Assembly (NCBI GenBank): GCA_002151545.1 | Contig: CP021237.1 | Coordinates: 434,001-498,000, forward strand | Direction of reading: 5' to 3' | Source: Sphingobacteriaceae bacterium GW460-11-11-14-LB5 | GTDB lineage: Bacteria > Bacteroidota > Bacteroidia > Sphingobacteriales > Sphingobacteriaceae | DNA length: 64,000 nt | Part shown: positions 36,518-45,628 of the stretch, in pieces | How the letters are laid out: every line of letters begins with the position of its first letter | Numbering within the stretch: the stretch's first letter is position 1 | Notes under the pieces: model-generated | What the model was told of the DNA's origin: nothing | Seen by the model: only the letters and a program-made list of their open reading frames with translations | The model's database searches: none | Position numbers and translations under genes: made by a program

Positions 36518-37492
36518 ATGAGAAAAGAAATCTTTTCGTTTGGTATAAGCTGCCTGCTCCTTGCTGCACCGTCTCTAAAAACATCAGCTGCAACAGTTAC
36601 TAAAACTGATCACCTTCAATTGGCGGTTGAGCCTGCAGCACTGATCGGCCGTTGGGACATTACAGTCGATATCAACGGAAAACCGGCACCAGCATGGCTG
36701 GAAGTAAAACTGTCTGGTTATAAAACCTTAGTAGGATATTTTGTATCTACTGCCGGTAGTGCGCGTCCGGTAGCGGAAGTAAAGTTCGACAATGGAAAGT
36801 TTAGGTTCGAAATCCCGCCACAATGGGAAAACGGGTCATCGAATTTAATTATCGAGGGCACGGTAGCCGATGCAGGGATCCAGGGGACAATGACCAATTG
36901 CGATGGTAAACAATATAGCTGGAAAGGTGTTAAGGCACCTTACCTGAAAAGGACTACTGCACCAACCTGGGGCAAACCTGTTAATTTGTTCAATGGTAAA
37001 GACCTGTCAGGATGGAAAGCCAGCGGACAAAATCAATGGGTCGTAAAAAATGGCATTTTAACCAGTCCGAAAGCAGGTTCAAACCTCGTTACCGAAGAAA
37101 AGTATAATGATTTTAAGCTCCATGTCGAATTCAAATATGCTAAAGGAGGAAATAGCGGGGTATACTTAAGGGGCCGCTACGAGGTGCAGATTGAGGATAG
37201 CAAAAAAGATGCACACCCTAACAGCGTACTTTTTGGTGGTATTTACGGTTTTTTAACGGCCAATGAAATGGTTACCCTCGGCCCCGGCGAATGGCAAAGT
37301 TACGATATTACCCTCGTGGGACGTCTGGTAACTGTGGTAGCCAACGGCAAAACCATCATCAGTAACCAGGAAATTCCGGGCATAACGGGTGGCGCGCTGG
37401 ATAGTAATGAAGGTGAGCCCGGACCTATTTACCTTCAGGGAGATCACGAACCGATTGAATACCGGAAAATCGTGATTACACCCGCAAAATAA
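36518..37492 (+). CDS. Secreted DUF1080 (3-keto-disaccharide-hydrolase-like) protein
   Basis: A signal peptide (to about residue 24) is followed by an N-terminal beta domain (about 38-140, RWDITVDINGKPAPAWLEV onward). A DUF1080 domain follows, with VNLFNGKDLSGWK (about 156-168), NSGVYLRGRYEVQIED and GEWQSYDITLVGRLVTV. It ends IEYRKIVITPAK. DUF1080 has a concanavalin-like jelly roll, and several members hydrolyse glycosidic bonds of 3-keto sugars in PULs. It lies immediately before the fucosidase/GH2/SusCD region. Two orphan pieces like its last 12-15 residues occur elsewhere in the window. Confidence 0.85.
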   Translation: MRKEIFSFGISCLLLAAPSLKTSAATVTKTDHLQLAVEPAALIGRWDITVDINGKPAPAWLEVKLSGYKTLVGYFVSTAGSARPVAEVKFDNGKFRFEIPPQWENGSSNLIIEGTVADAGIQGTMTNCDGKQYSWKGVKAPYLKRTTAPTWGKPVNLFNGKDLSGWKASGQNQWVVKNGILTSPKAGSNLVTEEKYNDFKLHVEFKYAKGGNSGVYLRGRYEVQIEDSKKDAHPNSVLFGGIYGFLTANEMVTLGPGEWQSYDITLVGRLVTVVANGKTIISNQEIPGITGGALDSNEGEPGPIYLQGDHEPIEYRKIVITPAK

Positions 37493-37680
37493 TGATGTAC
37501 ATTTCATCATGTTAGATGCTACTATCTGGCATGATGAACATTCAGTTATCATTTAATAAATTGTTTGATCAAGTTTTTTATTAAGTCCAAATAAAAAAAT
37601 ACAAATACAGGCAAACGTACATTATCATACTATGTTTCTACTGAAAATAACTTATCTACAGTGCTAAATAGTTGGCAAAA

Positions 37681-38334
37681 ATGTATAAAAAGAAAATTTA
37701 TTTGATTATAGCTTTTTTTGTTGTAATCATTTCTCTCCTCAATATAAAAGATTTTTACACGAAAATAGCCGTTCCGGTAGATGGTGCTAAACCGATCATC
37801 AATTGGAATCAGAAAAGTTTTTGGTATTACCCTTGGGGAGAATTAGGTAGCCACCGGGGCATTGATATTTTTGGCGAGTTGGATGCGCCAATTTTAAGCC
37901 CAGTCAGCGGTATCGTCATCAAAAGTGGGTTTAGTACCAATGGCGGTAATTATAATTATTTAGATCAAAAAGATTCTATCTCCATAATTGAAGAATCATT
38001 GCATCATATTTTAGGTAAAAAAGTTTTACCAAAGGAATATTATAATCAACCTTTGCAAATTATCATACCTGAAAATTTACAGCATACCGAAATCTTTATA
38101 GATGGAAAGAAGTGTATTCTTTTGCCCATAAATACAGATGTGAAACAGCTCATGAAAGGGATGGATATTTTTAAACCAATTACATTGGTAGAATTGGGGG
38201 ATTTGAAATTAGATAATAAACTCATTTTTATTGAACTAATTTTCAGAGCCACTGGACATAATTTTTTATTAGAACTTAAAAAAGATAAAAGTGGAAGGTT
38301 CAAAATTATAAATGTACGTGAAAGAACAATATAA
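37681..38334 (+). CDS. Chimeric protein: truncated M23 peptidase domain joined to an unrelated C-terminus
   Basis: The ATG at 37681 follows an in-frame TTG at 37672. An N-terminal membrane anchor (about residues 5-19) precedes GSHRGIDIFGELDAPILSPV and IVIKSGFSTNGGNY, the first metal half-site (H-x3-D) of LytM/M23 peptidases. The rest of the domain, including the HxH metal motif, is missing. From about residue 98 the sequence changes to a lysine- and glutamate-rich region (SISIIEESLHHILGKK onward) unlike any M23 protein I know. It is probably inactive as a peptidase. A deletion that fused two genes is the likeliest origin. Confidence 0.55.
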   Translation: MYKKKIYLIIAFFVVIISLLNIKDFYTKIAVPVDGAKPIINWNQKSFWYYPWGELGSHRGIDIFGELDAPILSPVSGIVIKSGFSTNGGNYNYLDQKDSISIIEESLHHILGKKVLPKEYYNQPLQIIIPENLQHTEIFIDGKKCILLPINTDVKQLMKGMDIFKPITLVELGDLKLDNKLIFIELIFRATGHNFLLELKKDKSGRFKIINVRERTI

Positions 38335-38443
38335 AATATAATGACCTTATTAATCTATTGGATTCGACCAATGTTTTTAATACTTACAAAAAGCGATGAT
38401 AATAGCTTAAATACTCACCATAGAAAGAAATTGATTTAAAAAG

Positions 38444-38824
38444 ATGAAAAATAGAATAATTTTTGTGGTAAATATTGTTTTTGTGCTTTTTCTTAGTAAT
38501 TGTGCTATAAACAGAAATAATTATTCAGTAAGTAAATTCAAAACAACTTCTAATAAAATTATCATTACCGGATTAGTTTCAGATGGAAAAAGCAAAATAA
38601 GCTTGGGCGGCTCTGGAATTCAATCAACAAACTATGAGTTGTTAGGTAAGAGTGATTATCTAAGTGGAAAATATAAAATTGAGGTATCGAAAGGTACTTA
38701 TATTTTTCGTGCAGTTGCAATCGGATATAATCAATTATCAACTAGAAAAATTACTATTGTCGAAGGAGATTCTTTAGTCATAAACTTTAGGTTAAAGGAA
38801 TCACTTCAACAAACTGTAGATTAA
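38444..38824 (+). CDS. Small lipoprotein with a carboxypeptidase-regulatory-like beta domain
   Basis: The signal peptide with lipobox LSNC (Cys20) predicts a lipoprotein. The mature part (IIITGLVSDGKSKISLGGSGI, then SGKYKIEVSKGTYIFRAVAIGYNQLSTRKI) has the beta-sandwich pattern of carboxypeptidase-like regulatory domains, which are common as add-ons in this phylum. No catalytic motif is present. Together with the chimeric M23 gene it forms a block lying between the DUF1080 gene and an orphan copy of that gene's 3' end, so it may have arrived by insertion. Confidence 0.65.
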   Translation: MKNRIIFVVNIVFVLFLSNCAINRNNYSVSKFKTTSNKIIITGLVSDGKSKISLGGSGIQSTNYELLGKSDYLSGKYKIEVSKGTYIFRAVAIGYNQLSTRKITIVEGDSLVINFRLKESLQQTVD

Positions 38825-38833
38825 ACTATCTGA

Positions 38834-38881
38834 AACCAATCAAATACCGGAAAATCGTGATTACACCCGCAAAATAATGAT
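38834..38881 (+). repeat. Orphan duplicate of the 3' end of the DUF1080 gene
   Basis: Bases 38843-38881 are identical to 37458-37496, which encode the last residues, stop codon and following bases of the DUF1080 gene. Upstream similarity continues with one indel. In frame it reads LKPIKYRKIVITPAK and then stop, against EPIEYRKIVITPAK in the intact gene. It is therefore the tail of a diverged second copy or the far end of a duplicated segment. No body of a gene precedes it; the lipoprotein gene stops 10 bp earlier. Confidence 0.85.
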
Positions 38882-38891
38882 CTAATTTTAG

Positions 38892-38913
38892 AGGCCTGGA
38901 AAAACCCAGGCCT
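38892..38913 (+). terminator. Intrinsic terminator after the orphan DUF1080 tail
   Basis: AGGCCTGG and CCAGGCCT form an 8-bp stem around a six-base loop (38900-38905), followed by TTTTT. A comparable GC stem with a T-tail follows the other orphan-like tail at 51015-51035, hinting that tail and terminator moved together. Confidence 0.75.
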
Positions 38914-39708
38914 TTTTTATGACCAAAGTTTCCAGTTTTCATGAGCTGGCCTGTAACTTTGAATGGTAAGCAATAAATAACATTAAATTTATAGCTAACG
39001 CTGTTTATTTGAGATTGAAAGATCTCCATTGCAAAAACTACTTTAGAATAAATGCTTAAAATAATTTTGTTATTCTATTATTAGTTATTAAATTAGTTTC
39101 TACGATTGCATAATCTATTAAATCCCTTTAATGGTAATGGCAATCTTTCTTTATCAGGTATTTCAACCTGAATCACATCCCAACTGAGGACGGAAGTCCA
39201 ATCATCCCACATTTATATTGCTTTGGCCAGTGGGCCCGGAGCATGCTGTTTTTATATTTTATTATGCCGTAGCTGACCGAATGTTGGCTGTAGCAAATAA
39301 TTTGTAGTAAACTGACAATTGATCGTGGAAGCCAGGAATTATTCCTGTTGCTTTCGCATTTGATAAGGTCAGCGTAGAAATTGATGCTGAAACTGTAGAA
39401 ATCAATGCTGGAAAACTGATACAGGTGCGCGCATAGCGCATACCTGGCGGCTGGAAATTCGATGGAGCAACAGCGCATAAGCGTGATTAACAAAAGATAA
39501 CCATTTATAAACCTTTATATAAAAATAGAATGATGACTCAGAAAGATGAAAATACTTAGCCCTGGCGATCATAACACTTCTAAAAATTCAGGCAAACAGA
39601 CCTGCTTGAACCAAACAAGACCATTACCGAGATCCAATAATGTGAAAAAATTACGGCCTGACTGGCTGTAAACTGCTGGTTATAGCCTGATGTATTGTAT
39701 GTGCCTCA

Positions 39709-39822
39709 ATTCCTTTAAAGGACAGGAATACAATGCGATCAGTTGTTTTGCCAGTTGCTAAGAGATTTAGGTTACCAAACGAATTTCATCCAAATCTTAT
39801 ACGCTGCCAGTCAGTCCTCCTG
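39709..39822 (+). pseudogene. Remnant of a second GH2-like gene upstream of the fucosidase
   Basis: In one plus frame this stretch reads IPLKDRNTMRSVVLPVAK, then RFRLPNEFHPNL and a short QSVL. That aligns with the GH2 protein at about 43235-43340 (TTLKVVVPIAKGFKLWDEF then HPNL and QVSL). Nothing recognisable remains on either side, and the frame runs by chance into the fucosidase start. An orphan piece of a paralogous GH2 gene is the simplest reading. The rest of 38914-39843 shows no gene that I can identify. Confidence 0.7.
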
Positions 39823-39843
39823 AAAATATTAAAACATATAAAA

Positions 39844-42279
39844 ATGAAAAATTACATTGCTGTACTGGCAATATTTATTCCATCACTAACTTTTGCGCAG
39901 GACAACCTGAAGCTTTGGTACAAGCAACCTGCCAAAGAATTTACAGAAGCTTTGCCGCTAGGCAATGGCAGGCTTGGTGCTATGGTATATGGCGGGGTAA
40001 AGCATGAATTGATCCAGTTGAATGAAGCTACTTTATGGTCGGGCGGCCCTATGCGTACCAATATGAACCCGGGAGCTTACGCCAACCTGCTGCTGGCACG
40101 CGAGGCCCTCTTGAAGAATGAGGATTATGCGGCGGGAGATCAATTAGCCAGAAACATGCAGGGCAATTACAGCGACTCCTATTTCCCTTTGGGCAATCTT
40201 TCCATCACGCAGGATCTCCCTGACAACGATCCATCTGCCTATTACCGCGACCTGGATATCAAAAATGCCATAACGACCACCAGGTTCACTATCGGTGGAA
40301 TAACTTATACCCGGCAAATGATCAGCTCAGCACCCGACCAGGTAATGGTGATCCGCTTTACGGCAAGCAGGCCAGGCGCCCTAGGTTTTAAGCTGGCCAC
40401 CAGCAATGTATTAAAGCACCAAAACGTAGCCATCTCCAATAATGGATTAGCCATGAGGGGCAAAGTACCTGCGCATATCCAACCCAATTATATCAATACC
40501 AAAAACCCGATTGAGTGGGACGACAGTCTGCATCAACGCGGCATGCGTTATGAACTATTGGTGAAAGCGATAAACAAAGGCGGCTCGGTAAGCACCGATA
40601 CATCAGGCATCACTGTAAAAAATGCCGATGAGGTGCTGGTTTACCTTTCGGCAGCGACCAGTTTTAACGGCTTCGACAAAAGTCCGGTTACCCAAGGGAA
40701 GGACGAGAATAAACTCGCCACAAAGTACCTTGCCAAAGCATTGATGAAAGCATGGCCTGCTTTGCTGAGTGCGCATACAGCAGATTATCATCATTATTTT
40801 AACCGGGTAAACTTCAACCTGGCCGTTCCGGCAGATAATTCAAATGCCACGCTACCTACTAACGAACGCCTGATAAAATACACGAATGGTGTACAAGACC
40901 CATTGTTCGAAACATTATATTTTCAATACAACAGGTATTTGCTGATATCCTGTTCGCGGCCGGGTGGGATGCCAGCCAATTTACAGGGGATCTGGAACAA
41001 GGACCTCCGCCCCGCCTGGAGTGCAAATTATACCACCAACATTAATGTACAGATGAACTACTGGCCCGCAGAGGCAGCCAACCTGTCGGAAATGCAATTA
41101 CCATTTATTGATTATATAAAAAATGCGGCCGTAACCGGCAAAATAACGGCTACCCAATATTACCATGCACGCGGATGGGCGGTGCATCACAACAGCGATA
41201 TCTGGGCCATATCTAACCCGGTGGGCGAGGGTACAGGAGATCCAAGGTGGGCTAACTGGGCCATGGGTTCGCCATGGCTGTCGCAGCATTTATGGTGGCA
41301 TTACCAGTTTACACAAGATAAAAACTACCTGCGCCAAACTGCTTATCCTTTGATGAAAAGTGCAGCACAGTTTTGTATGGACTGGCTGGTGCCTCATCAG
41401 GGTTACCTGGTAACGGCCCCCTCGGTATCGCCAGAGAATGCTTATCGTGATCAGAATGGAAAGGAGCAACATGTGTCTATCGCCACCACTATGGATATGT
41501 CTATCATCCGGGATCTGTTCACCAACGTTATTAGCGCTTCTAATATATTAGGTTATGATAAGGCTTTCCGCGATAGCATTATAGCTAAACAGGCTTTGCT
41601 TTATCCGCTGCACATCGGCAAAAAAGGCAATTTGCAGGAATGGTATAAAGATTATGAGGATATCGAACGGCAACACCGCCATGTATCGCACCTGTTTGGA
41701 TTATTTCCCGGAGCCGAGATATCGCCTGTTAAAACACCCGAATTTACGGCAGCAGCCAAAAAAGCACTGGAGTTAAGAGGCGATGGCGGTACAGGCTGGA
41801 GCCTGGCCTGGAAGATTAACTTTTGGGCACGGTTGCTGGATGGTAACCACGCTTATAAAATGATACGTGCGGTGATACACCACATCAGCGGAGAAGGTGG
41901 ATCCTATCCTAACCTGTTTGATTCATGTCCGCCATTCCAGATAGATGGCAACTTTGGCAGCTTATCCGGTATGTGCGAAATGCTGTTGCAGAGCCAGTCG
42001 GATGAGATTAATATGCTGCCCGCCCTGCCCGATGCCTGGGCTGAAGGCAATATTAGCGGACTAAAAGCGCGTGGCAATTTCACGGTGGATATGGATTGGA
42101 AAAATAAGCGGCTCGTGAGCGCTTCTGTATTATCAGGAGCGGGCGGCGCATGCCGAATCCGTACGGCCAACCCTGTTAAAGTTGCGGGTATTGCGGCCAA
42201 ATCAACAAAAACTGCAAATGGCTATATCACTACGTTCACTTCAAAGAAAGGGCTAAACTATCGCATTACAGCAATTTAA
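39844..42279 (+). CDS. GH95-family alpha-L-fucosidase
   Basis: The correct start is the ATG at 39844, as only from there is there a signal peptide (ending TFAQ, residues 16-19). The upstream in-frame extension is a GH2 remnant. The 811-residue protein begins its domain LKLWYKQPAKEFTEALPLGN. It carries NINVQMNYWP, APSVSPEN and FQIDGNFGSLSG, the blocks that hold the catalytic and base-assisting residues of GH95 alpha-1,2-L-fucosidases, and GGTGWSLAWKINFWARL. It would be exported to the periplasm or surface to remove terminal fucose, probably alpha-1,2-linked. The downstream GH2 gene lies 65 bp away. Confidence 0.92.
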   Translation: MKNYIAVLAIFIPSLTFAQDNLKLWYKQPAKEFTEALPLGNGRLGAMVYGGVKHELIQLNEATLWSGGPMRTNMNPGAYANLLLAREALLKNEDYAAGDQLARNMQGNYSDSYFPLGNLSITQDLPDNDPSAYYRDLDIKNAITTTRFTIGGITYTRQMISSAPDQVMVIRFTASRPGALGFKLATSNVLKHQNVAISNNGLAMRGKVPAHIQPNYINTKNPIEWDDSLHQRGMRYELLVKAINKGGSVSTDTSGITVKNADEVLVYLSAATSFNGFDKSPVTQGKDENKLATKYLAKALMKAWPALLSAHTADYHHYFNRVNFNLAVPADNSNATLPTNERLIKYTNGVQDPLFETLYFQYNRYLLISCSRPGGMPANLQGIWNKDLRPAWSANYTTNINVQMNYWPAEAANLSEMQLPFIDYIKNAAVTGKITATQYYHARGWAVHHNSDIWAISNPVGEGTGDPRWANWAMGSPWLSQHLWWHYQFTQDKNYLRQTAYPLMKSAAQFCMDWLVPHQGYLVTAPSVSPENAYRDQNGKEQHVSIATTMDMSIIRDLFTNVISASNILGYDKAFRDSIIAKQALLYPLHIGKKGNLQEWYKDYEDIERQHRHVSHLFGLFPGAEISPVKTPEFTAAAKKALELRGDGGTGWSLAWKINFWARLLDGNHAYKMIRAVIHHISGEGGSYPNLFDSCPPFQIDGNFGSLSGMCEMLLQSQSDEINMLPALPDAWAEGNISGLKARGNFTVDMDWKNKRLVSASVLSGAGGACRIRTANPVKVAGIAAKSTKTANGYITTFTSKKGLNYRITAI

Positions 42280-42344
42280 TTTGAATTAAAATAGATAAAA
42301 AACCATCACCTGCAACAGTTGACCAAATGTTATTTTCTCATACC

Positions 42345-45257
42345 ATGAAAAGAAGTACAATGTTTAATTTCTGCAAGCGCATGCCTGTATTTACTTTGTT
42401 GTTTTTCAACTTAAGTGTAGCTGTTGAGCTGTATGCACAGGCACCTCTCACTCAAAAATCTTCTGCTGATATTTCGAACAAATTATCCTTAGCAGGAAAT
42501 TGGCGGGTATTACTCGATCCGATGGATGAAGGAAAAAAAGCCATGTGGTTTTCAAAAGATATTGACACTATCCGTATAGAAAAATCCCTGGCAGAACGGT
42601 TTATCAAATATCATGGAGCAATTACACTCCCCGGATCACTTGAACAGGGCGGTTATGGAGAGCCTATAGGACAAGAGAATTTTAGCTTATTTGAACATAA
42701 ACTCCCGGGTCCGCTGGCAAGATTAAACAGAACCCGTCGCTACACCGGTAAAGCCTGGTACCAGCGGTCGATAGTTGTTCCCGAATCGTGGAAAGGCAGC
42801 CAGTTGTCGGTTTCATTGGAAAGATGTATGTGGAATACCGAGTTATGGGTAGATGGCGCATCCTTTGGTTCACAATCGAGCCTCTTGTCACCTCACGATT
42901 ATCAACTGGGGCAGTTGACTCCGGGCAGGCATACTATTTCCATCTGTATTGATAATGCAAGAATTTTTAACATAGGGGAATGGAGCCATGCCTATTCCGA
43001 TGAAGTACAAACCATTTGGAACGGTATCATCGGCCGGATGGAAATGTCTGCACATAAAAGTATGGCTGTTGAAAGTATAAATGTTTATACCAATCCTGAT
43101 CTAAAACAATTTGAGGTACATGTAAAAGCGCATAACTCGCTTGACAAAGGAGTAAACGCCAATATTGAACTGCGTATTTCAGGTTCTAAATCAAAGGATA
43201 TCATCTATAGCATAAATCTTCAGCCACATTTAAAGAGCGGGGATACTACACTAAAAGTTGTTGTGCCCATCGCAAAGGGCTTTAAGTTATGGGATGAATT
43301 TCATCCGAATCTGTATATGGTGCAGGTCAGTCTGGCAGCAAAAAATATCAGGTGTGTGAGCACGCAGTTATTCGGCTTACGGTCATTTGAAACCAGGGGC
43401 GGCAATTTCGTGATCAATAAACAGCCTGTTTTTTTAAGGGGGACACACGATGAAGGCGCCTTTCCGCTAACCGGTTATCCCTCAACGGATAAAAAAGACT
43501 GGATTAGAATTATGGGGATCATCAAAAGTTACGGCTTGAACCATGTAAGGTTCCATTCTTTCACCCCGCCCGACGCAGCCTTTGCAGCGGCAGATGAGCT
43601 TGGAATCTATCTTCAATGCGAGCTGCCTTTGTTCAATATCAATGCGCCGCCTATCGGTAAAGATGCCGCCCGCGATCAATTCCTGAAAGATGAACTGAAG
43701 AGGATACTGATCACCTACGGAAACCACCCTTCTTTTTGCCTGATGAGCATGGGAAATGAATTAACCGGAGATTACGGGATATTGGATCGGCTGGTGGTTT
43801 ATGGGAAAGCCATCGACAATAAACGTCATTTATATACCCGCACCACAAACCCAGAAGCTGGGGGTGCTTTAAAGCCGGGCCAGTTTGATCAATACCTTGC
43901 GCTTCATGCCGGATTGGAAAATGGAAGGCGGATAATGAAACGAGGCGAAGATGTTTTCGATCGTTCTGTCCCTCAATCATCTTCAGATTACCGAAATGCA
44001 CTCTCTTACTTAACTATACCCTGCATTTCCCATGAGATAGGACAATGGTGTGTGTACCCTAACTATAATCAAATAAAAGATTATACGGGTATACTCCGTC
44101 CATTAAACCTGGAGTGGATGCGACAATCCATGCAGCAAAAAGGCCTGCTGCCATTAAATCAGGCTTTTTCGGCCGCATCGGGTAAGTTCGCCCTGTTACT
44201 TTACCGCGAAGAAATAGAACGTTCTTTGCGTACCCCGAATTATGGTGGCTTTCAACTCCTCGATCTGCATGATTATCCTGGACAGGGCACAGCACTTGTT
44301 GGGATTCTTGATGTTTTTTGGAAATCAAAAGGCATAATCTCACCTGCTGAATTCAGGCATTTCTGCTCGCCGGTTGTACCACTCTTGCGATTGGAAAAAT
44401 ATGTTTGGCTGAATACTGACACCATAAAGAGTGTGGTAGATTTTGCGAACTATTCAATGGAAAATATTACCCTCAAGCCCTATTATGTAGTTCTTGATCA
44501 GCAAAAGAAAATAATCGGACAAGGGCAGTTGCAAAACAAGCCCATTCTATCGGGTGGGTTAACACGGGTTGGAGCCGTTCATTATTCGCTAACAGGTGTA
44601 AAAAAAGCACAGCAACTAACCATTCAGATTCGTACCTCAAATGCAACAATTGTTAACGAATGGAATATTTGGGTTTATCCTTCAGATCAATCAGTATCGG
44701 TAACGGGTTTATCGGTAACCAGGCGGTTGGATGCTGCAGCCATGAAGCGTCTTGAAGATGGCCAAACGGTAGTTTTATTGCATCCTGAACTAAAACAGGC
44801 ACAGGCAATACGATTCCCGACGCCGTTTTGGAATGTACTTCTTTTTTCAGCTCAACCTAAAACCTATGGGATATATTGTAAGCCTAAAAATCCTGTTTTT
44901 AATTATTTCCCAACCGCAGATCATTCCGAATGGCAATGGTGGAATTTAACCCATGCCGATGGCAGGACAGACAGTTTTAGTAATGGTGCAATGGTACTGG
45001 ATGAACTTCCCCATGAGCTAAATCCATTGGTTTACGTGATTGACGATCCTACATTAAACAATAAACTGGCCCTTTTATTTGAGTGTAAGGTTAAGAAAGG
45101 CAAATTAATCGTCTGCTCACTCGATTTGCAAGGCAGACTTAAGCAGGATATTGTAGCCAAACAACTTTACAAAAGTATAATGATGTATGCACAGTCAGCG
45201 GCATTTAATCCCCCGGTGACCTTAACTAAAGCACAACTGGATTTAATATTGAAATGA
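42345..45257 (+). CDS. GH2-family glycoside hydrolase (beta-galactosidase/glucuronidase-like)
   Basis: Of two in-frame starts, the ATG at 42345 gives the better signal peptide (MKRSTMFNFCKRMPVFTLL, ending near YAQA). An ATG at 42327 adds six residues. The N-terminal sugar-binding domain (SLAGNWRVLLD, GKAWYQRSIVVPESW) is followed by an immunoglobulin-like part and a TIM barrel. The barrel has FLRGTHDEGAFP, NHVRFHSFTPPDAAFAAADELG, the acid/base MGNE (about residue 470) and the candidate nucleophile in ISHEIGQW. The total of about 970 residues includes an extra C-terminal beta region. The exact sugar released is unknown; galactose after fucose removal would fit the neighbouring GH95. Confidence 0.85.
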   Translation: MKRSTMFNFCKRMPVFTLLFFNLSVAVELYAQAPLTQKSSADISNKLSLAGNWRVLLDPMDEGKKAMWFSKDIDTIRIEKSLAERFIKYHGAITLPGSLEQGGYGEPIGQENFSLFEHKLPGPLARLNRTRRYTGKAWYQRSIVVPESWKGSQLSVSLERCMWNTELWVDGASFGSQSSLLSPHDYQLGQLTPGRHTISICIDNARIFNIGEWSHAYSDEVQTIWNGIIGRMEMSAHKSMAVESINVYTNPDLKQFEVHVKAHNSLDKGVNANIELRISGSKSKDIIYSINLQPHLKSGDTTLKVVVPIAKGFKLWDEFHPNLYMVQVSLAAKNIRCVSTQLFGLRSFETRGGNFVINKQPVFLRGTHDEGAFPLTGYPSTDKKDWIRIMGIIKSYGLNHVRFHSFTPPDAAFAAADELGIYLQCELPLFNINAPPIGKDAARDQFLKDELKRILITYGNHPSFCLMSMGNELTGDYGILDRLVVYGKAIDNKRHLYTRTTNPEAGGALKPGQFDQYLALHAGLENGRRIMKRGEDVFDRSVPQSSSDYRNALSYLTIPCISHEIGQWCVYPNYNQIKDYTGILRPLNLEWMRQSMQQKGLLPLNQAFSAASGKFALLLYREEIERSLRTPNYGGFQLLDLHDYPGQGTALVGILDVFWKSKGIISPAEFRHFCSPVVPLLRLEKYVWLNTDTIKSVVDFANYSMENITLKPYYVVLDQQKKIIGQGQLQNKPILSGGLTRVGAVHYSLTGVKKAQQLTIQIRTSNATIVNEWNIWVYPSDQSVSVTGLSVTRRLDAAAMKRLEDGQTVVLLHPELKQAQAIRFPTPFWNVLLFSAQPKTYGIYCKPKNPVFNYFPTADHSEWQWWNLTHADGRTDSFSNGAMVLDELPHELNPLVYVIDDPTLNNKLALLFECKVKKGKLIVCSLDLQGRLKQDIVAKQLYKSIMMYAQSAAFNPPVTLTKAQLDLILK

Positions 45258-45628
45258 CAAGCGCTTTGCTAAACAGCTAATAAACAACTAACACAAATGA
45301 GTTGAAACACCAAAGGGATGTTGGGCAGCAGCAGTTTGAGAAGTTCTGAATGTTGCCCTCTCCCCTAGGTTGGGTAGGCCTGAGTGACTTATTTATAAAC
45401 CAAGAATAAACCAAATAATAATAAACTAAAAATTAATGTATGGAGAAAAAATACAACAGACATGAAAAAGTGAGTCCGTTACAGGGTTAGCTCCGCAGGC
45501 CTTGAAAATCTTTCGTTTTTCCTGAAAAAATAGGTGACAAATAGCCTGAATGACGCTGTTGTATGCTGTTTTCAGGTTCTGAAAAGGCCTTAATTAAAAA
45601 AAATGATTACTGATTAAAAAAATTAATT
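45258..45628 (+). promoter_or_regulatory. Leader region of the first SusC/SusD operon
   Basis: This 370-bp spacer has no recognisable gene. A 16-codon frame starting at 45439 (MEKKYNRHEKVSPLQG) is too short to call and may be a leader peptide or relic. A-rich stretches resemble the long 5' leaders common before susC genes. No sigma/anti-sigma pair or hybrid two-component regulator is encoded here or elsewhere near this PUL in the window. Confidence 0.4.

Noticed and set aside
39173..39493. Minus-strand 106-codon frame
   Set aside because: Composition is not protein-like, no domain is recognisable, and it lies in decayed DNA next to the GH2 remnant.
39733..39843. N-terminal extension of the GH95 frame
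   Set aside because: The extension encodes a GH2 remnant and would bury the signal peptide that starts at 39844.
45439..45489. 16-codon frame MEKKYNRHEKVSPLQG ahead of susC
   Set aside because: Too short to support as a gene; mentioned only as a possible leader peptide.
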